From Sphingomonas sediminicola (GTDB taxonomy: Bacteria; Pseudomonadota; Alphaproteobacteria; Sphingomonadales; Sphingomonadaceae): a stretch of 64,000 nucleotides of DNA. A program made the position numbers and the translations under genes. The notes beneath the pieces are model-generated. The model was not told where the DNA came from. It saw only the letters and a list, made by a program, of their open reading frames with translations, and ran no database searches. This document shows positions 10,355-19,793 of this stretch, in pieces. Location of the stretch: assembly GCF_014489515.1 (NCBI RefSeq), contig NZ_CP060782.1, positions 2,647,001 to 2,711,000 of the forward strand, in the 5' to 3' direction. How positions within the stretch are numbered: position 1 is the stretch's first letter; each line of letters begins with the position of its first letter.

Positions 10355-12188
10355 CGCCCAGTTGATCACTCCTTTTGGGGTCGGCTCGCTTTGCGAGATC
10401 GACGGCCAGTCGTTCTTCGTCCGCGGGACCGGCAGCTGGCCACGGGGCTACAACCTGGAGAAGATCGAGGTCGGCTCACTCACCGACCGGGTCCGGCCGC
10501 GTCAACTGAAGAAGCCGATCGAGTCCGTTGCGATTTTGCGCTTTCCGCATTGGCACTTCTGCCCGAGTGCCGGAAGATGACGAAGTGGACGCCCGACAAG
10601 GACAAGGAGTTGGCCAAGGAAGATGGCACGCTTCCGCGGCCTACCTGCGACGGGGGCAAGTGCAAGAACGCGCGCCTTGTCCCGATGCGCTTCATCGCCG
10701 CTTGCGACAACGGGCACATAGACGAGATTGATTGGTACTGGTGGGCGCACCGCGGTCACCAGCCTGCGCAGCAGGGGGCCTGCGCGCGCTCGACCTCGAG
10801 GTTGAGGTTCGAAGTTACGGGGAAGAGCGGCGGCGATTTCTCGAGCATGTTCATACGCTGCAGCTGTGGTGCATCTGGCAATCTCGAGGGTATCGCCGAT
10901 GGAGCGCTTCCGCAGAAATGCCGAGGTTACCAACCCGGAGAGGCGACGTCGTCGTGCATCGACGCTGGTAACAAGAAGAACCCCGTCGCTCCCGCGCCTC
11001 TCTACATGGAGCCACGGGGATCGAGTTCTCTTCACTATGCGTCGGTTGTTTCCGCGCTCGATATCGACGGCGACGCGGAAAAGGACTCGTGGGAAAAGCT
11101 GCGGTCTGACGAGATCTACCAGAACCTTGTCCAATCGGCATCGAACCTGGTCGAATTCAACAAGGGCGACACGACGCTCGCCATCCAGGCCTTTAGAGAT
11201 GGTGTTGAAGCTCGTGGTCGCGAGGTCGGAATGCCTAGCGACGATTCGATCGCGTGTTTCACCGCCGACATTTCCGCTGGCGAAAGCGATCCACCCGGAG
11301 GCTCGATCGAGGAGCTCAGCCAGCAGGGCATTCTCGACGACGAGTTTCCGGTCTTGGCGAACCCCGGAGGGCAGGACGGTCGGTGGCTAATTGCACGTCC
11401 AGCGAAACCAACCTCCCGCTTCAAGCTCGATGGCCTTTTCGAGCGCTTTGTCAGGGTAGAGCGCCTTCGCGAAGTGCGTGCGTTCCGTGGATTTCAGCGT
11501 CGAAACGTCTCCGAGAAACACGCGATGGTCTCGCCTTCGCTCGGGCGCCCGCAACCAGACTGGTTGCCCGCCATGATGGTGCTCGGCGAAGGCGTGTTCT
11601 TGCAGTTTTCCAACGCGGCAATCGACAAGTGGCGCACGGTGAACAAGGAAGCCATCGAGGAGTTCACTGCATCGCACCTCGTGACCGCCGAGAAGCTCGG
11701 GCTCCCGGGAAGGATGGGTTTCAATGCGAACCCCACCTTCGTCATGGTGCACACCTTCGCGCACTTGCTCTTGAACCAGTTGTCTTTCGACTGCGGGTAT
11801 TCGTCGACTTCGCTCAGAGAGCGCATCTACTGCGGCACCGATTCAGAGCCCTATGCCGGTCTACTGATCTATACGGCGGACTCGGACGCTGAGGGTTCGA
11901 TGGGAGGCCTAAGCGAGATGGGGCTCCAGACAGACTGGAAGACGTCATCTACCGGGCAGTATCTCGTAGCCAGTGGTGCTCGGGGACCCCGTTTGCCGTG
12001 AACTCGACGCGCAAGGCGTTGACGGGCTTAACCGCGCGGCTTGCCACGCCTGCTCGTTGGTTGCGGAGACGAGCTGCACCTTCTCGAATGTTCTTCTCGA
12101 TCGCGTCCTCGTTTCCGGCGATGGCCGGAAAAATGGTCGAGGCGTGAGCGAGCCAGTCGGCTTTTTCAGCCCCGTGCTGGAGGTATAG
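10332..12188 (+). CDS. drmB: DrmB-like DUF1998 protein of a DISARM-type defence system
   Basis: 619 residues after restoring single bases near 10567, 11930 and 11972. Family landmarks in order: SAQLITPFGVGSL at the N terminus, LRFPHWHFCPECRK, MRFIAACDNGHIDEIDWYWW, TFAHLLLNQLSFDCGYS, SLRERIYCG, LLIYTADSDAEGSMGGLSEMG, and a C-terminal block with CSGDPVCRE, AACHACSLVAETSC and NVLLDRVLV. Cysteine pairs in the N- and C-terminal blocks should bind zinc. The start is TTG at 10332, with GGAGG (10318-10322) nine bases upstream, inside the end of drmA. DrmA and DrmB are the two universal components of DISARM. The accessory genes around this pair differ from the described classes, as discussed in the findings. 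Confidence 0.85.
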
Positions 12189-12190
12189 GA

Positions 12191-13478
12191 ATGCGTTTCC
12201 CCTCCTTGAGTGACTTGGACCGCGAGCAGCGACGCATATACGGGGAGGCGCCCGGCGATGGCGCGATACTCGTGGTTGGGCCGCCGGGGACCGGCAAGAC
12301 CGTTATGGCATTTCACCGTGCCCAGAAGCTCCAGAAGTTGGGGCAGAAACCGCACGTGATCATGTTCAACAAGGTGTTGGCCAAGTACACCTCCACCCGC
12401 TCTAATGTCGCGCCAGATGTCGACGTCAGCACGATGCACTCGTGGGCCAATAGCTGGTGGTACGGTGCAACCCGCACCGGGATACCAACCGTCGTAGGAG
12501 ATAATTGGACCCACGATTGGAACGAGATCTGCGCGAGGGTCCTCAATGCCTGTCAGAACGGCGCGAGCGCCAAGTTCTCCTGGGGCCACCTCGTCGTAGA
12601 CGAAGGCCAAGACTTTCCACCACAGATGTACATGGCACTCGGAATGATCCTGAAGCAGCTGGAGGCAAGAGGGGTCCCGGCCCAGGTGACGATCTTCGCG
12701 GATGACAACCAGCGACTCCAGGCTGACCGGAATAGCCGGATAAAGGACATCCGGAACAATCTCTTCATTTCCGGCGTGGAAGATCGCAACTTCGTCTTGA
12801 AGAAGAACTTCCGAAATACTCGGCCAATCGCCGAGTTTGCCAGGCACTTCCAGGTCGGCAACGAGAGCGGGATCTCCGAGCTCCCTGACGCCGATGGAGA
12901 ACATCCGCAGGTCGTCTTTGCAGCGAACGACCGTGACATTGCTGACTTCATAGTCCGCAAGGCCAAGTTGAACCCGGGCAAGCAAGTAGGAGTCATCGTC
13001 TGCGGCGGAAAGCGCGGAGTGCAACGGGCCTACAACCAGGTGAAGTCCCGTCTCTCCGGAGTGGAGAAGCCCCGCGGCTTCAAATGTACCTAAGCCGCGA
13101 CAAGGATCACACTGACGACAAGCTCGATTTCGACAGCGGGAACACGATCACCTTCTTACATGCGCAGTCCGCCAAGGGGCTCGAGTTCGACATCGTGTTC
13201 TTCTTGGGGATGGAGGGCATGAACCTCGATACGTCAGGGTTCCTCAACGAGAGAATGACCCTGTACGTCATGAGCTCTCGTGCTCGCTCTGAACTCTACC
13301 TCGTGTTCAAGGACATCGATCCAGCGGCCGGGTTGCCTGCTTCGGCAAGGCTTCTTCCGCGACCCTCAACGAAGCTGTGTCGATACGTCGGGCTTGGCCC
13401 CTCGACCAGAGCATCGGCAAGTTCCAAACGATGATCGAGGCGAACGACAATTTCGAAGAAGTGGAGGCAGCCGAGTGA
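12191..13478 (+). CDS. SF1 (UvrD-like) helicase/ATPase
   Basis: 429 residues after two single-base corrections near 13080 and 13350. Walker A is GPPGTGKTVMAF (residue about 30), Walker B is HLVVDEGQDFPPQ, followed by TIFADDNQRL, KKNFRNTRPIAEFA and, late, LHAQSAKGLEFDIVFFLG and LYVMSSRARSELYLVF. These are SF1 helicase motifs Ia to VI in a short protein with no extra nuclease domain. ATG at 12191 has GGAGG (12179-12183) seven bases upstream, overlapping the end of drmB; the TGA overlaps the next gene's GTG by four bases. It is therefore an integral member of the DISARM-like operon. Its partner or substrate is unknown. It is distinct from the NERD-helicase at the front of the operon, so the operon encodes three helicases. 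Confidence 0.75.
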
Positions 13479-15099
13479 CGGACGATACGCGCTCCCTCGA
13501 GCTAGACCTGGAGCCGCGAGGCGATCGTAGGGATTCCGCTTGGGAGGCTCTCGTGCCGTTACACGCCGATAATTTCGCGCTTGCATTGGCATCCGGTTAC
13601 GTTGGCGGTTCCCTAAAGGAAGACGCGGCCAAGGACTTCCAGTCCCCGGCCGGTGAGGGCCTTCTTGGGTTCAACGATTCCGTGCCGACATGGGCTCTTT
13701 CGGAAGGTGAGCCCGGCGACAGGGTGATCGTGGCGATCCCCCGCGAAGGGCCCCGCCAGAGCATGGCCAGCCGGCAGTCTTCCCCGGTCCTGTAAGGGTG
13801 ACCAACATCAAGTGGGTTGGCTTCCGCGATGATGGGTCTCTCGCAAACTTCGTCGCCTCGTACGATGCGTTTCCCGACGTCGCGACAAGCCTCGTCGAGA
13901 AGGTCGTGAAATGGCCGGTAACCGACGAGCCTGAAAGGCCGGGCAAGTTCAACATCGAGTCGCCGTTGGCCAATCCGCGGCGAACCGACCTGGATTTCTT
14001 CGGCGGATTCGGGGCCGGCGTGGTTTCTCTCCTGGCCGGTAGCCAGTTCGACGATGCGCTTCGTCGGTTCCTGCAGGATCCCGGAAACGGCATAGCGGAA
14101 AACGCGCGGAGCTTGCTGCATGCCCTGGAGCCACGCTCGTCGAGTCTAGACTCGAGCATTTGGAGTGCGGCGGTGGAAGCACTGCGCAAGCGCTTCGGGA
14201 AAAAGGGCTTCGATCGCCGAGAGTTCCTGGCGGATATCGAGGCTAGCGTGATTAGCCTCGGCGCGGAGGCCGAGTCCTGGGTCCGGGGATGCCAGAAAGT
14301 CATAGACGCCGAGATCGACATTCCGAGCCTGGCCGATAACGAGAAGATCGGGCGGCGAGCTGCTCTGGCAATCATCCTCTCGCACGAGCCTTCAGGTCTG
14401 GACGATCTTGAAGAGAACCTCGAGGCGGGCTCGATGGTGTGCGCCCTTGTAACCGCGGCGGTGCATGCATTCGCTGGCCTTTCTCGCGCCGACGAGGCTC
14501 TAAAGACACCCGCCGCCCGAATGGACGCGGTCCTCGAGATTGGCGAGCGGCTGCTGGCCGGCAAGGCAGTCGAGGTCAAGGTCGAAACGAGCCGGATAGC
14601 AGGTGACCTTACCCGGCATCAGCTGGTCACGATCGCCGGGAACAAGGCGCTCGAGAAAGCGGTCGAACCACCTGCTTACATGGTCATGCTCAAGGCGAGG
14701 ATCCAAGAAGCCGGTTACAAGGTCGAGCTCGACGAGGCCTCCGGCCGCATCGGTATCCGTTCAGGCAAGGCCAAGGGCGAGTTCATAACTGTCGAGGACT
14801 GTCCGAGCTCAGCACCTGCAAACCCGGTAGTGAACCTAGTCACCCCGGTCATGGTGCTCGGTGCAAGGCCGAGCGTTGCGGTACTCAAGAAAATGATGTC
14901 GGGGGCTTGGGAGCACGCCACTACGGTCGCTCTGCGGGAGGTCGATGGAAAGGAAGAAGTGGTTGCCATGGCAAGCCTGCCTCTTGCAACGCTCGACCGC
15001 GATGAACTTAACTTCCACGTCGAACGCTTGCTGCAGGTTTCCGCCGATCTAGGCGGAAAGCCGAAGAAGAGCCGGCGCGTAAAGAAGCTAGGCGCTTAG
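13475..15099 (+). CDS. Unrecognised protein in the DISARM-like operon
   Basis: 541 residues after restoring one base near 13770. I recognise no family. The N-terminal 100 residues (DNFALALASGYVGGSLKED, GEPGDRVIVAIPREG, VFPGPVRVTNIKWVGF) look like mixed alpha/beta; the middle (residues about 180-300) is helical and acidic, with ALRKRFGKKGFDRREFLADI; the C terminus is Lys-rich (KPKKSRRVKK), which may suit nucleic acid contact. No signal peptide, transmembrane segment, Walker motif or nuclease motif is evident. The start GTG at 13475 overlaps the preceding stop as GTGA, so it is coupled to the second helicase. Its position in the same place as the class-specific subunits of known DISARM loci suggests it is a system-specific component. 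Confidence 0.6.
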
Positions 15100-15140
15100 T
15101 GCGGCCCGATCTGCGGAACGCACATCAACGGAGTAATCAC

Positions 15141-15467
15141 TTGAGTATCAATGACAGGGCAGGTGTGCTCATTCCCCTGACGGCCGGCAACATGAGGAAC
15201 AACCACATCTATGTCAGGGCTGCAAAGCACTTGGTGCCAGCCGGCTCGCTCGGGGGAAGTAACTCGGAGTCAGCCGGAGACAACCTCACCGTGTCGTTTC
15301 TACCGGGCGAGACCGTCGACACCGATATCGACGCTACCAAGATGATCTTTCGCAACCGAAGCGCGGTCGCTGATTTCTTCAAGCGTACTGGCGCCAGCGA
15401 GGGCGACCACGCGATCATTCATCGTGTCGGTCCTCATTCACTCGAAGTGTCGCTTCTCCGCAAGTGA
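15141..15467 (+). CDS. Small B3/EcoRII-N-like putative DNA-binding protein
   Basis: 108 residues. The start is TTG at 15141 with GGAGT seven bases upstream, 42 bases after the previous stop. Visible blocks are VLIPLTAGNMRNNHIYVR, VPAGSLGGSN, then VDTDIDATKMIFRNRS and ADFFKRTGASEGDHAIIHRV. I recall this N-N-H-I-Y ... G-G-S-N ... D-I-D pattern as a small module in restriction and methylation proteins. The late part, an FF helix followed by GD and a strand, resembles the B3 fold shared by plant B3 factors and the EcoRII effector domain. That fold call is by eye and unverified. If right, this could be the DNA-sensing subunit of the DISARM-like operon. Confidence 0.55.
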   Translation: MSINDRAGVLIPLTAGNMRNNHIYVRAAKHLVPAGSLGGSNSESAGDNLTVSFLPGETVDTDIDATKMIFRNRSAVADFFKRTGASEGDHAIIHRVGPHSLEVSLLRK

Positions 15468-15500
15468 CGCGGTGCCATTGGGCAAGACGGGGAGACGCGA

Positions 15501-15914
15501 ATGAACGGCGCGGTGGAGTCCTTGGCCTCCGACCTGCTTTACGATGCGGAAGACATCGCCGCCGACGCGGCCCAGAAATGGCTTATCGCGTGCCGACGGC
15601 GACATGACTGGCAAGACCTGTACCCGTTCGATGGGTCCGAGCTGCAAAAGGCTGCGTATGCCCGCGTCGAAACAGAGATCAGGGAGGAGCTCCTGTCACT
15701 CGAAGCAAAGCTCATCGAGTCCTTTTCCCGCCTACACCGCGCTCGCTCTGACATCGCGATCCCTCACTGCCCTGCATGCTGGGTCGAGGACAAAAAGCAG
15801 GTGAAAATGCGACACGAGCGTGATCACAGATACGATCGGACGGATAACGACTATTCTTGCCCCGAATGTGGTCATTGTTGGAGCTCGGTTGAAGGCGATC
15901 GACACGTCGGGTAG
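15501..15914 (+). CDS. Small zinc-ribbon protein, last gene of the DISARM-like operon
   Basis: 137 residues starting at ATG 15501, with GGGGAGA upstream. The first 90 residues look helical (LLSLEAKLIESFSRLHRA). The C-terminal third has CPACW and CPECGHCW, a four-cysteine zinc-ribbon pattern separated by a charged stretch (RHERDHRYDRTDNDY). No known family is recognised. It lies 33 bases after the B3-like gene on the same strand and its stop faces the nuclease gene that converges from the right. Role unknown; zinc ribbons of this kind often bind nucleic acid or another protein. Confidence 0.55.
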   Translation: MNGAVESLASDLLYDAEDIAADAAQKWLIACRRRHDWQDLYPFDGSELQKAAYARVETEIREELLSLEAKLIESFSRLHRARSDIAIPHCPACWVEDKKQVKMRHERDHRYDRTDNDYSCPECGHCWSSVEGDRHVG

Positions 15915-15970
15915 GTGACTGGCGATACCGGATCGACCGCCCGCGGGCACACGAGCTGCCAGTTCCGGAT

Positions 15971-16884
15971 CTAGTACGTGGGAAGCGCGCCCGTCTGCGA
16001 GAAAGCCTGCATATCGGTCGCGAACTGCTCGAGCGGTCGATAGAACCGGCTGCCAAAGGCGACTGCTGCGTTCGTCTTCATCGCCAGGGCATTCTGATCG
16101 ACTTTTTTGAGAGTGCTGTCTGGCATGTAGATTGCCGCAGCTTGGCTCTGTAGCAGCGTTTGTGTTCGGCCCGGCCCAAATTCAGCTGGATCCACGAAGT
16201 AGCCAGCGCCGACCTTTTCACCTGTAATGTCGTTAAGCCCGCGAAGGAGGCGCTCTCTCGCGTGGTGACTCTTCACCTCGACGTGCAGGTTCTTCTTCGC
16301 TCCAGCCTTCGAGTGAATTACGATATCTCCCTGCAGGTTCGTGCCTGTCTTTGTGAAGTTTGCGCCGTGGCTCAGGCCCTTTTCTTCTAGGCAAGCCACC
16401 AGGAGCTTTTCATTCATCCGGCCCGCTGTGGAGACAAGACCATTCCCGGCTCCTCGTGAAAACGAAGCGTAGTCATCGAGGAGAAAAGTAACCAGGTCAG
16501 CCATCGGCGAAGCGATTTTACCTCCCGAGACATACCGAGACAGGGACTCTCCAACGAAGGTCGCTACCACGGGCTCTGCCGCCGATCTTACAATGTCCGT
16601 GCACTCTTGATTGGCTTGGACAATGTTACTCTCGGCAATCTTGGCCCGAGCCGCTGTTCGATAGCTTCCAACAAGACGGCGTCAGCCGGTAGCACGCCCT
16701 CAACTGTCCCGACGTATTTCGGTTTGTCGCTGATGAAAGCTCTCAGGTGTTTTAGCTTCGTGGCCTTCGTGACCGTACCAAGGTCGGGCGATGCGAAGAG
16801 CTTGTCTACAGAGATTGTCTTTTTGCTGGCCAACAGCGGTTTGAGAAGACCCTCGAAGGCCAGGGGATAATTAGTCGCCAACAT
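15971..16884 (-). CDS. Putative PD-(D/E)XK restriction-like nuclease
   Basis: 304 residues after restoring one base near 16585, where the upstream frame (ending LSKPIKSARTL) and downstream frame (beginning after the codons for VVATFVG) join. The C-terminal half has GRMNEKLLVACLEEKG, then GANFTKTGTNLQGDIVIHSK and LHVEVKSHHARERL: a GD followed by E-V-K across a beta turn is the PD-(D/E)XK catalytic arrangement typical of type II endonucleases. No companion methyltransferase is adjacent, so it may be a solitary effector or part of the neighbouring operon. It converges on that operon with 56 bases between the stops. The start ATG at 16884 has no obvious ribosome site, so the N terminus is uncertain. 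Confidence 0.6.
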
Positions 16885-17150
16885 CTACTCCATGATGGTC
16901 GGGCCGCATCGCCGATATCCGTCAACGCATCATAAGGTGGGTACCGCCGTTGAATAGTGGCACGGGACTCTCTCGCCGCCTGCGCATGACTTGCGCCACT
17001 CAAGAATATTCCATTCGACTTCAGGTTCGAGCCGAGCATTGCTGTTCGTGTGAATCGCGGCCGCCGAGCGGCTGCATCGCCCTGACCGGCTGACCGGCAG
17101 GGCTCTCGGTGGTGGGACCGGCACTGGAGTGGGTCCCAAGGAGACCACCC

Positions 17151-17687
17151 ATGACGAACAACCCAAAGCTCAATGACCTTCAGCTGATCTTGCTCTCGAC
17201 CGCGACGCAGCGCGATGACGGCGGCCTGTTCCCCGTCGTCGACAGTATCGCCAAAGACGAGGATAGAGTGCGCAAAGCCGTGCAGTTCCTGCTCAAGCGC
17301 TCGCTCGTGGAGGAAGGGCCGGCCACCGATCGGCGCTTCGCCTGGCGCGAACAAGACGACCAGCCAATCGCCGTGTTTATTACCGCCGCAGGACGGTGCT
17401 TGATGGACCGGACGGCAGATGGCGCGGAGCCTCACGCCGGCGACGGAAGCACACCCAAGAACGAGAAGAACAGTGTCCAAGAGGTTCGCAAGGGCAGCAA
17501 GAAGGAGCTAGTTCTCGGGCTGCTACGGCGCCCCGACGGCGCGACCCTCCACGATCTAGTGACCGCCACCGGTTGGTTGCCGCACACGACCCGCGCCGCG
17601 CTGACAGGCCTGCGAAAGAAGGGCCACGTCGTCGAGAAGACGAAGCGTGACGATGCGACCTGCTACCGCATCGCCGAGGTCGCATGA
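17151..17687 (+). CDS. DUF3489 domain protein
   Basis: 178 residues. ATG at 17151 follows AAGGAG by seven bases. The N-terminal part (KLNDLQLILLSTATQRDDG, VRKAVQFLLKRSLVEE) is the winged-helix-like region usual for these proteins. The C-terminal domain (KKELVLGLLRRPDGATLHDL, TGWLPHTTRAALTGLRKKG) is DUF3489, probably an HTH unit. These proteins usually lie in front of a DUF2924 gene and a large serine recombinase, exactly as here. The stop overlaps the next ATG (ATGA). A regulatory or accessory role for the recombinase is likely but not established. Confidence 0.9.
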   Translation: MTNNPKLNDLQLILLSTATQRDDGGLFPVVDSIAKDEDRVRKAVQFLLKRSLVEEGPATDRRFAWREQDDQPIAVFITAAGRCLMDRTADGAEPHAGDGSTPKNEKNSVQEVRKGSKKELVLGLLRRPDGATLHDLVTATGWLPHTTRAALTGLRKKGHVVEKTKRDDATCYRIAEVA

Positions 17688-18103
17688 CGCGGCGGTCTGT
17701 GGAAGAAGAAGTGGAAGCGCTGGCGACAATGTCGCCGGCGCAAGTCCGCGCGCGGTGGAAACAGGTGACCGGCGCCGTGGTGCCTAAGGTCAGCCCGAGC
17801 TTGCTCCGGCTGGCACTCGCCTACGAGTTGCAAGCAAAGGCTTACGGCGGCCTCTCGAGAAAGACACAGCAACGGCTCGCCCAGCTCGCAGCAGCGAAGA
17901 CGCAGACCCGTGACATCAAGCCCGGCATGCGGCTCGTGCGCGAGTGGAACGGTGCCGTTCACGTGGTGGACGTGGACGACAGTAGCACAATTCACTGGAA
18001 TGGCCGCGCTTGGCGATCCCTGAGCGAGGTTGCGCGGGCGATCACCGGCACGCGCTGGTCGGGACCGGCCTTCTTCGGCCTCAAGCAGAAGGTCGCGGCA
18101 TGA
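17684..18103 (+). CDS. DUF2924 domain protein
   Basis: 139 residues with the DUF2924 pattern: PSLLRLALAYELQAKAYGGL, a basic linker, then IKPGMRLVREWNGAVHVVDV and HWNGRAWRSLSEVARAITG ending in GPAFFGLK. It overlaps the gene before it and the recombinase after it by ATGA junctions, so all three are one transcriptional and translational unit. DUF2924 proteins are found almost only with serine recombinases of proteobacterial mobile elements and prophage-like islands. Their molecular role is unknown; a DNA-binding accessory factor for site choice or directionality is an inference. Confidence 0.9.
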   Translation: MTRRSVEEEVEALATMSPAQVRARWKQVTGAVVPKVSPSLLRLALAYELQAKAYGGLSRKTQQRLAQLAAAKTQTRDIKPGMRLVREWNGAVHVVDVDDSSTIHWNGRAWRSLSEVARAITGTRWSGPAFFGLKQKVAA

Positions 18104-19746
18104 AGAAGACCCGCTGTGCCATCTACACGCGCAAGTCGAGCGAAGACGGTCTCGAGCAGGATTTCAATTCCCTCGATGCCCAGCGGGAAGCCTGCGCCGC
18201 CTACGTCCTGAGCCAAGCGAGCGAGGGGTGGTCGCTGCTCCCCGACCGGTACGACGATGGAGGACTCTCCGGCGGATCGCTCGAGCGGCCTGCCCTGCAA
18301 CGGATTCTCGCCGATGTAGCTGCAAACAAGATCGACATCATCGTCGTCTACAAGGTCGACCGGCTCACTCGCTCGCTTCTCGATTTCGCGAAGCTCGTGG
18401 AGGCATTCGACAAGGCAGGCACAAGCTTCGTTTCGGTCACGCAGTCGTTCAACACGACGACGAGCATGGGCCGGCTAACGCTCAACATGCTGCTGTCATT
18501 CGCCCAGTTTGAGCGCGAGGTCACCGCCGAGCGTATCCGCGACAAGATCGCCGCATCCAAGGCGAAGGGAATGTGGATGGGGGGCACACCACCGCTCGGC
18601 TATCAACCGAACGGGCGTACGCTCGCCATCGTCGATGACCATGCCGCGATCGTTCGCAACATCTACCTGCGTTACGCCGAGCTCGGGAACGTCCGCGTCG
18701 TTGCCGAGCAGCTGGTCCGCGATGGCATCAGGTCACCGGATCGAATATCTGGCGCCGGTCGCAGGTTCGGTGGCAGGCAGTTCACCCGCGGGCAGATCTA
18801 TCACATCCTAAAGAACCCCATTTACGTCGGTGACATCGAGCATCGCGGCGAAACTTACGATGGTCAGCACCCTGCCATCATTGATCGAGCGCTTTGGAAC
18901 GAGGTCCACAAGCGGCTGAAGTCCAACCTTCGGGGCATGCGATGCGCCCGCGCCGCCAATCCGAGTCCATTGTCCGGCAAACTGTTTGACCACGACGGAG
19001 AGCCGTTAATCCCGGTGCACGCCTGCAAGGGCAAGGTGCGCTATAGATACTACGTTAGTCGAAGCCTGCAGCATCACGGCGCCATTGCAGGAACGATCGG
19101 CATGCGCGTGCCGGCGCGGGAAATCGAAGCGCAAGTCACGGAGCTCCTTGCGGGCCTGTTCAATGATGCAGCGACGCTCGCGGGAAAACTGCGTGTTAGT
19201 GCCGCAGACTATCCCGCACTGGTGGCTCGGTGCGATACCATTGCTCAGGACCTTCGGCAGCAGAAGACAGCGTTGCCTGAGTTTGCCGACCAGGTGCGCC
19301 TCCTGCCCGACAGAATCGATGTGGAGATTTCAACGGCTCGTCTTGCAGCGGAGCTGAATATTCGAGGTTCAGAATGCACGCCCACCATCACACTGTCGGC
19401 GGATGTGCGGCCCAAGCGGAGTGGCGGCATCGTCAGGTTGGTCCACTCGGACGGCCGATCACCCGAGGCCTCGCGACCCTCCTCGTCCCTCATCAACCTC
19501 GTGGCGAAGGCGCATCGCTGGTGGAAGCAGCTCACCCAAGGGGAATGTGACATCACTGAGCTCGCACGAATCGAAGGAGTGACAGCCTCGTACGTCACTC
19601 GCGTGGTACGTCTGGCCTTTCTCTCACCGGCTACTGTGGGAGCCATTCTGCAGGGACGCCAGCGCACGGGCGTGACTACCACCGGACTGACGATTGGCCG
19701 CGATATTCCGATGCTATGGTCGGCCCAAGCGAACCAGCTCGTCTAA
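18100..19746 (+). CDS. Large serine recombinase
   Basis: 548 residues. The N-terminal catalytic domain begins with CAIYTRKSSEDGLEQ, where the conserved Ser of the YxRxS motif is the nucleophile; DIIVVYKVDRLTRS and MLLSFAQFEREVTAERIRDK are the other resolvase-family motifs. A Recombinase domain follows (residues about 165-290, including GGRQFTRGQIYHILKNPIYV), then a shorter zinc-ribbon-like segment and a C-terminal HTH-like region. It catalyses site-specific cut and rejoin through a Ser-DNA link and is the only recombinase gene I see in the island. Its attachment sites were not located. It could move the DUF3489-DUF2924-recombinase unit alone or a larger block; tRNA integration is more typical of tyrosine integrases, which I do not find in this window. 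Confidence 0.92.
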   Translation: MKKTRCAIYTRKSSEDGLEQDFNSLDAQREACAAYVLSQASEGWSLLPDRYDDGGLSGGSLERPALQRILADVAANKIDIIVVYKVDRLTRSLLDFAKLVEAFDKAGTSFVSVTQSFNTTTSMGRLTLNMLLSFAQFEREVTAERIRDKIAASKAKGMWMGGTPPLGYQPNGRTLAIVDDHAAIVRNIYLRYAELGNVRVVAEQLVRDGIRSPDRISGAGRRFGGRQFTRGQIYHILKNPIYVGDIEHRGETYDGQHPAIIDRALWNEVHKRLKSNLRGMRCARAANPSPLSGKLFDHDGEPLIPVHACKGKVRYRYYVSRSLQHHGAIAGTIGMRVPAREIEAQVTELLAGLFNDAATLAGKLRVSAADYPALVARCDTIAQDLRQQKTALPEFADQVRLLPDRIDVEISTARLAAELNIRGSECTPTITLSADVRPKRSGGIVRLVHSDGRSPEASRPSSSLINLVAKAHRWWKQLTQGECDITELARIEGVTASYVTRVVRLAFLSPATVGAILQGRQRTGVTTTGLTIGRDIPMLWSAQANQLV

Positions 19747-19793
19747 TCAACAGCCAGATTGCCTTCCGCCGGTGCCCTCCGCGTGGGCACTCC

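Noticed and set aside
6969-13478. Reading the DISARM-like genes as decayed pseudogenes
   Set aside because: All breaks are one-base losses in runs, motifs continue undamaged across each break, and the same error type hits essential chromosomal genes.
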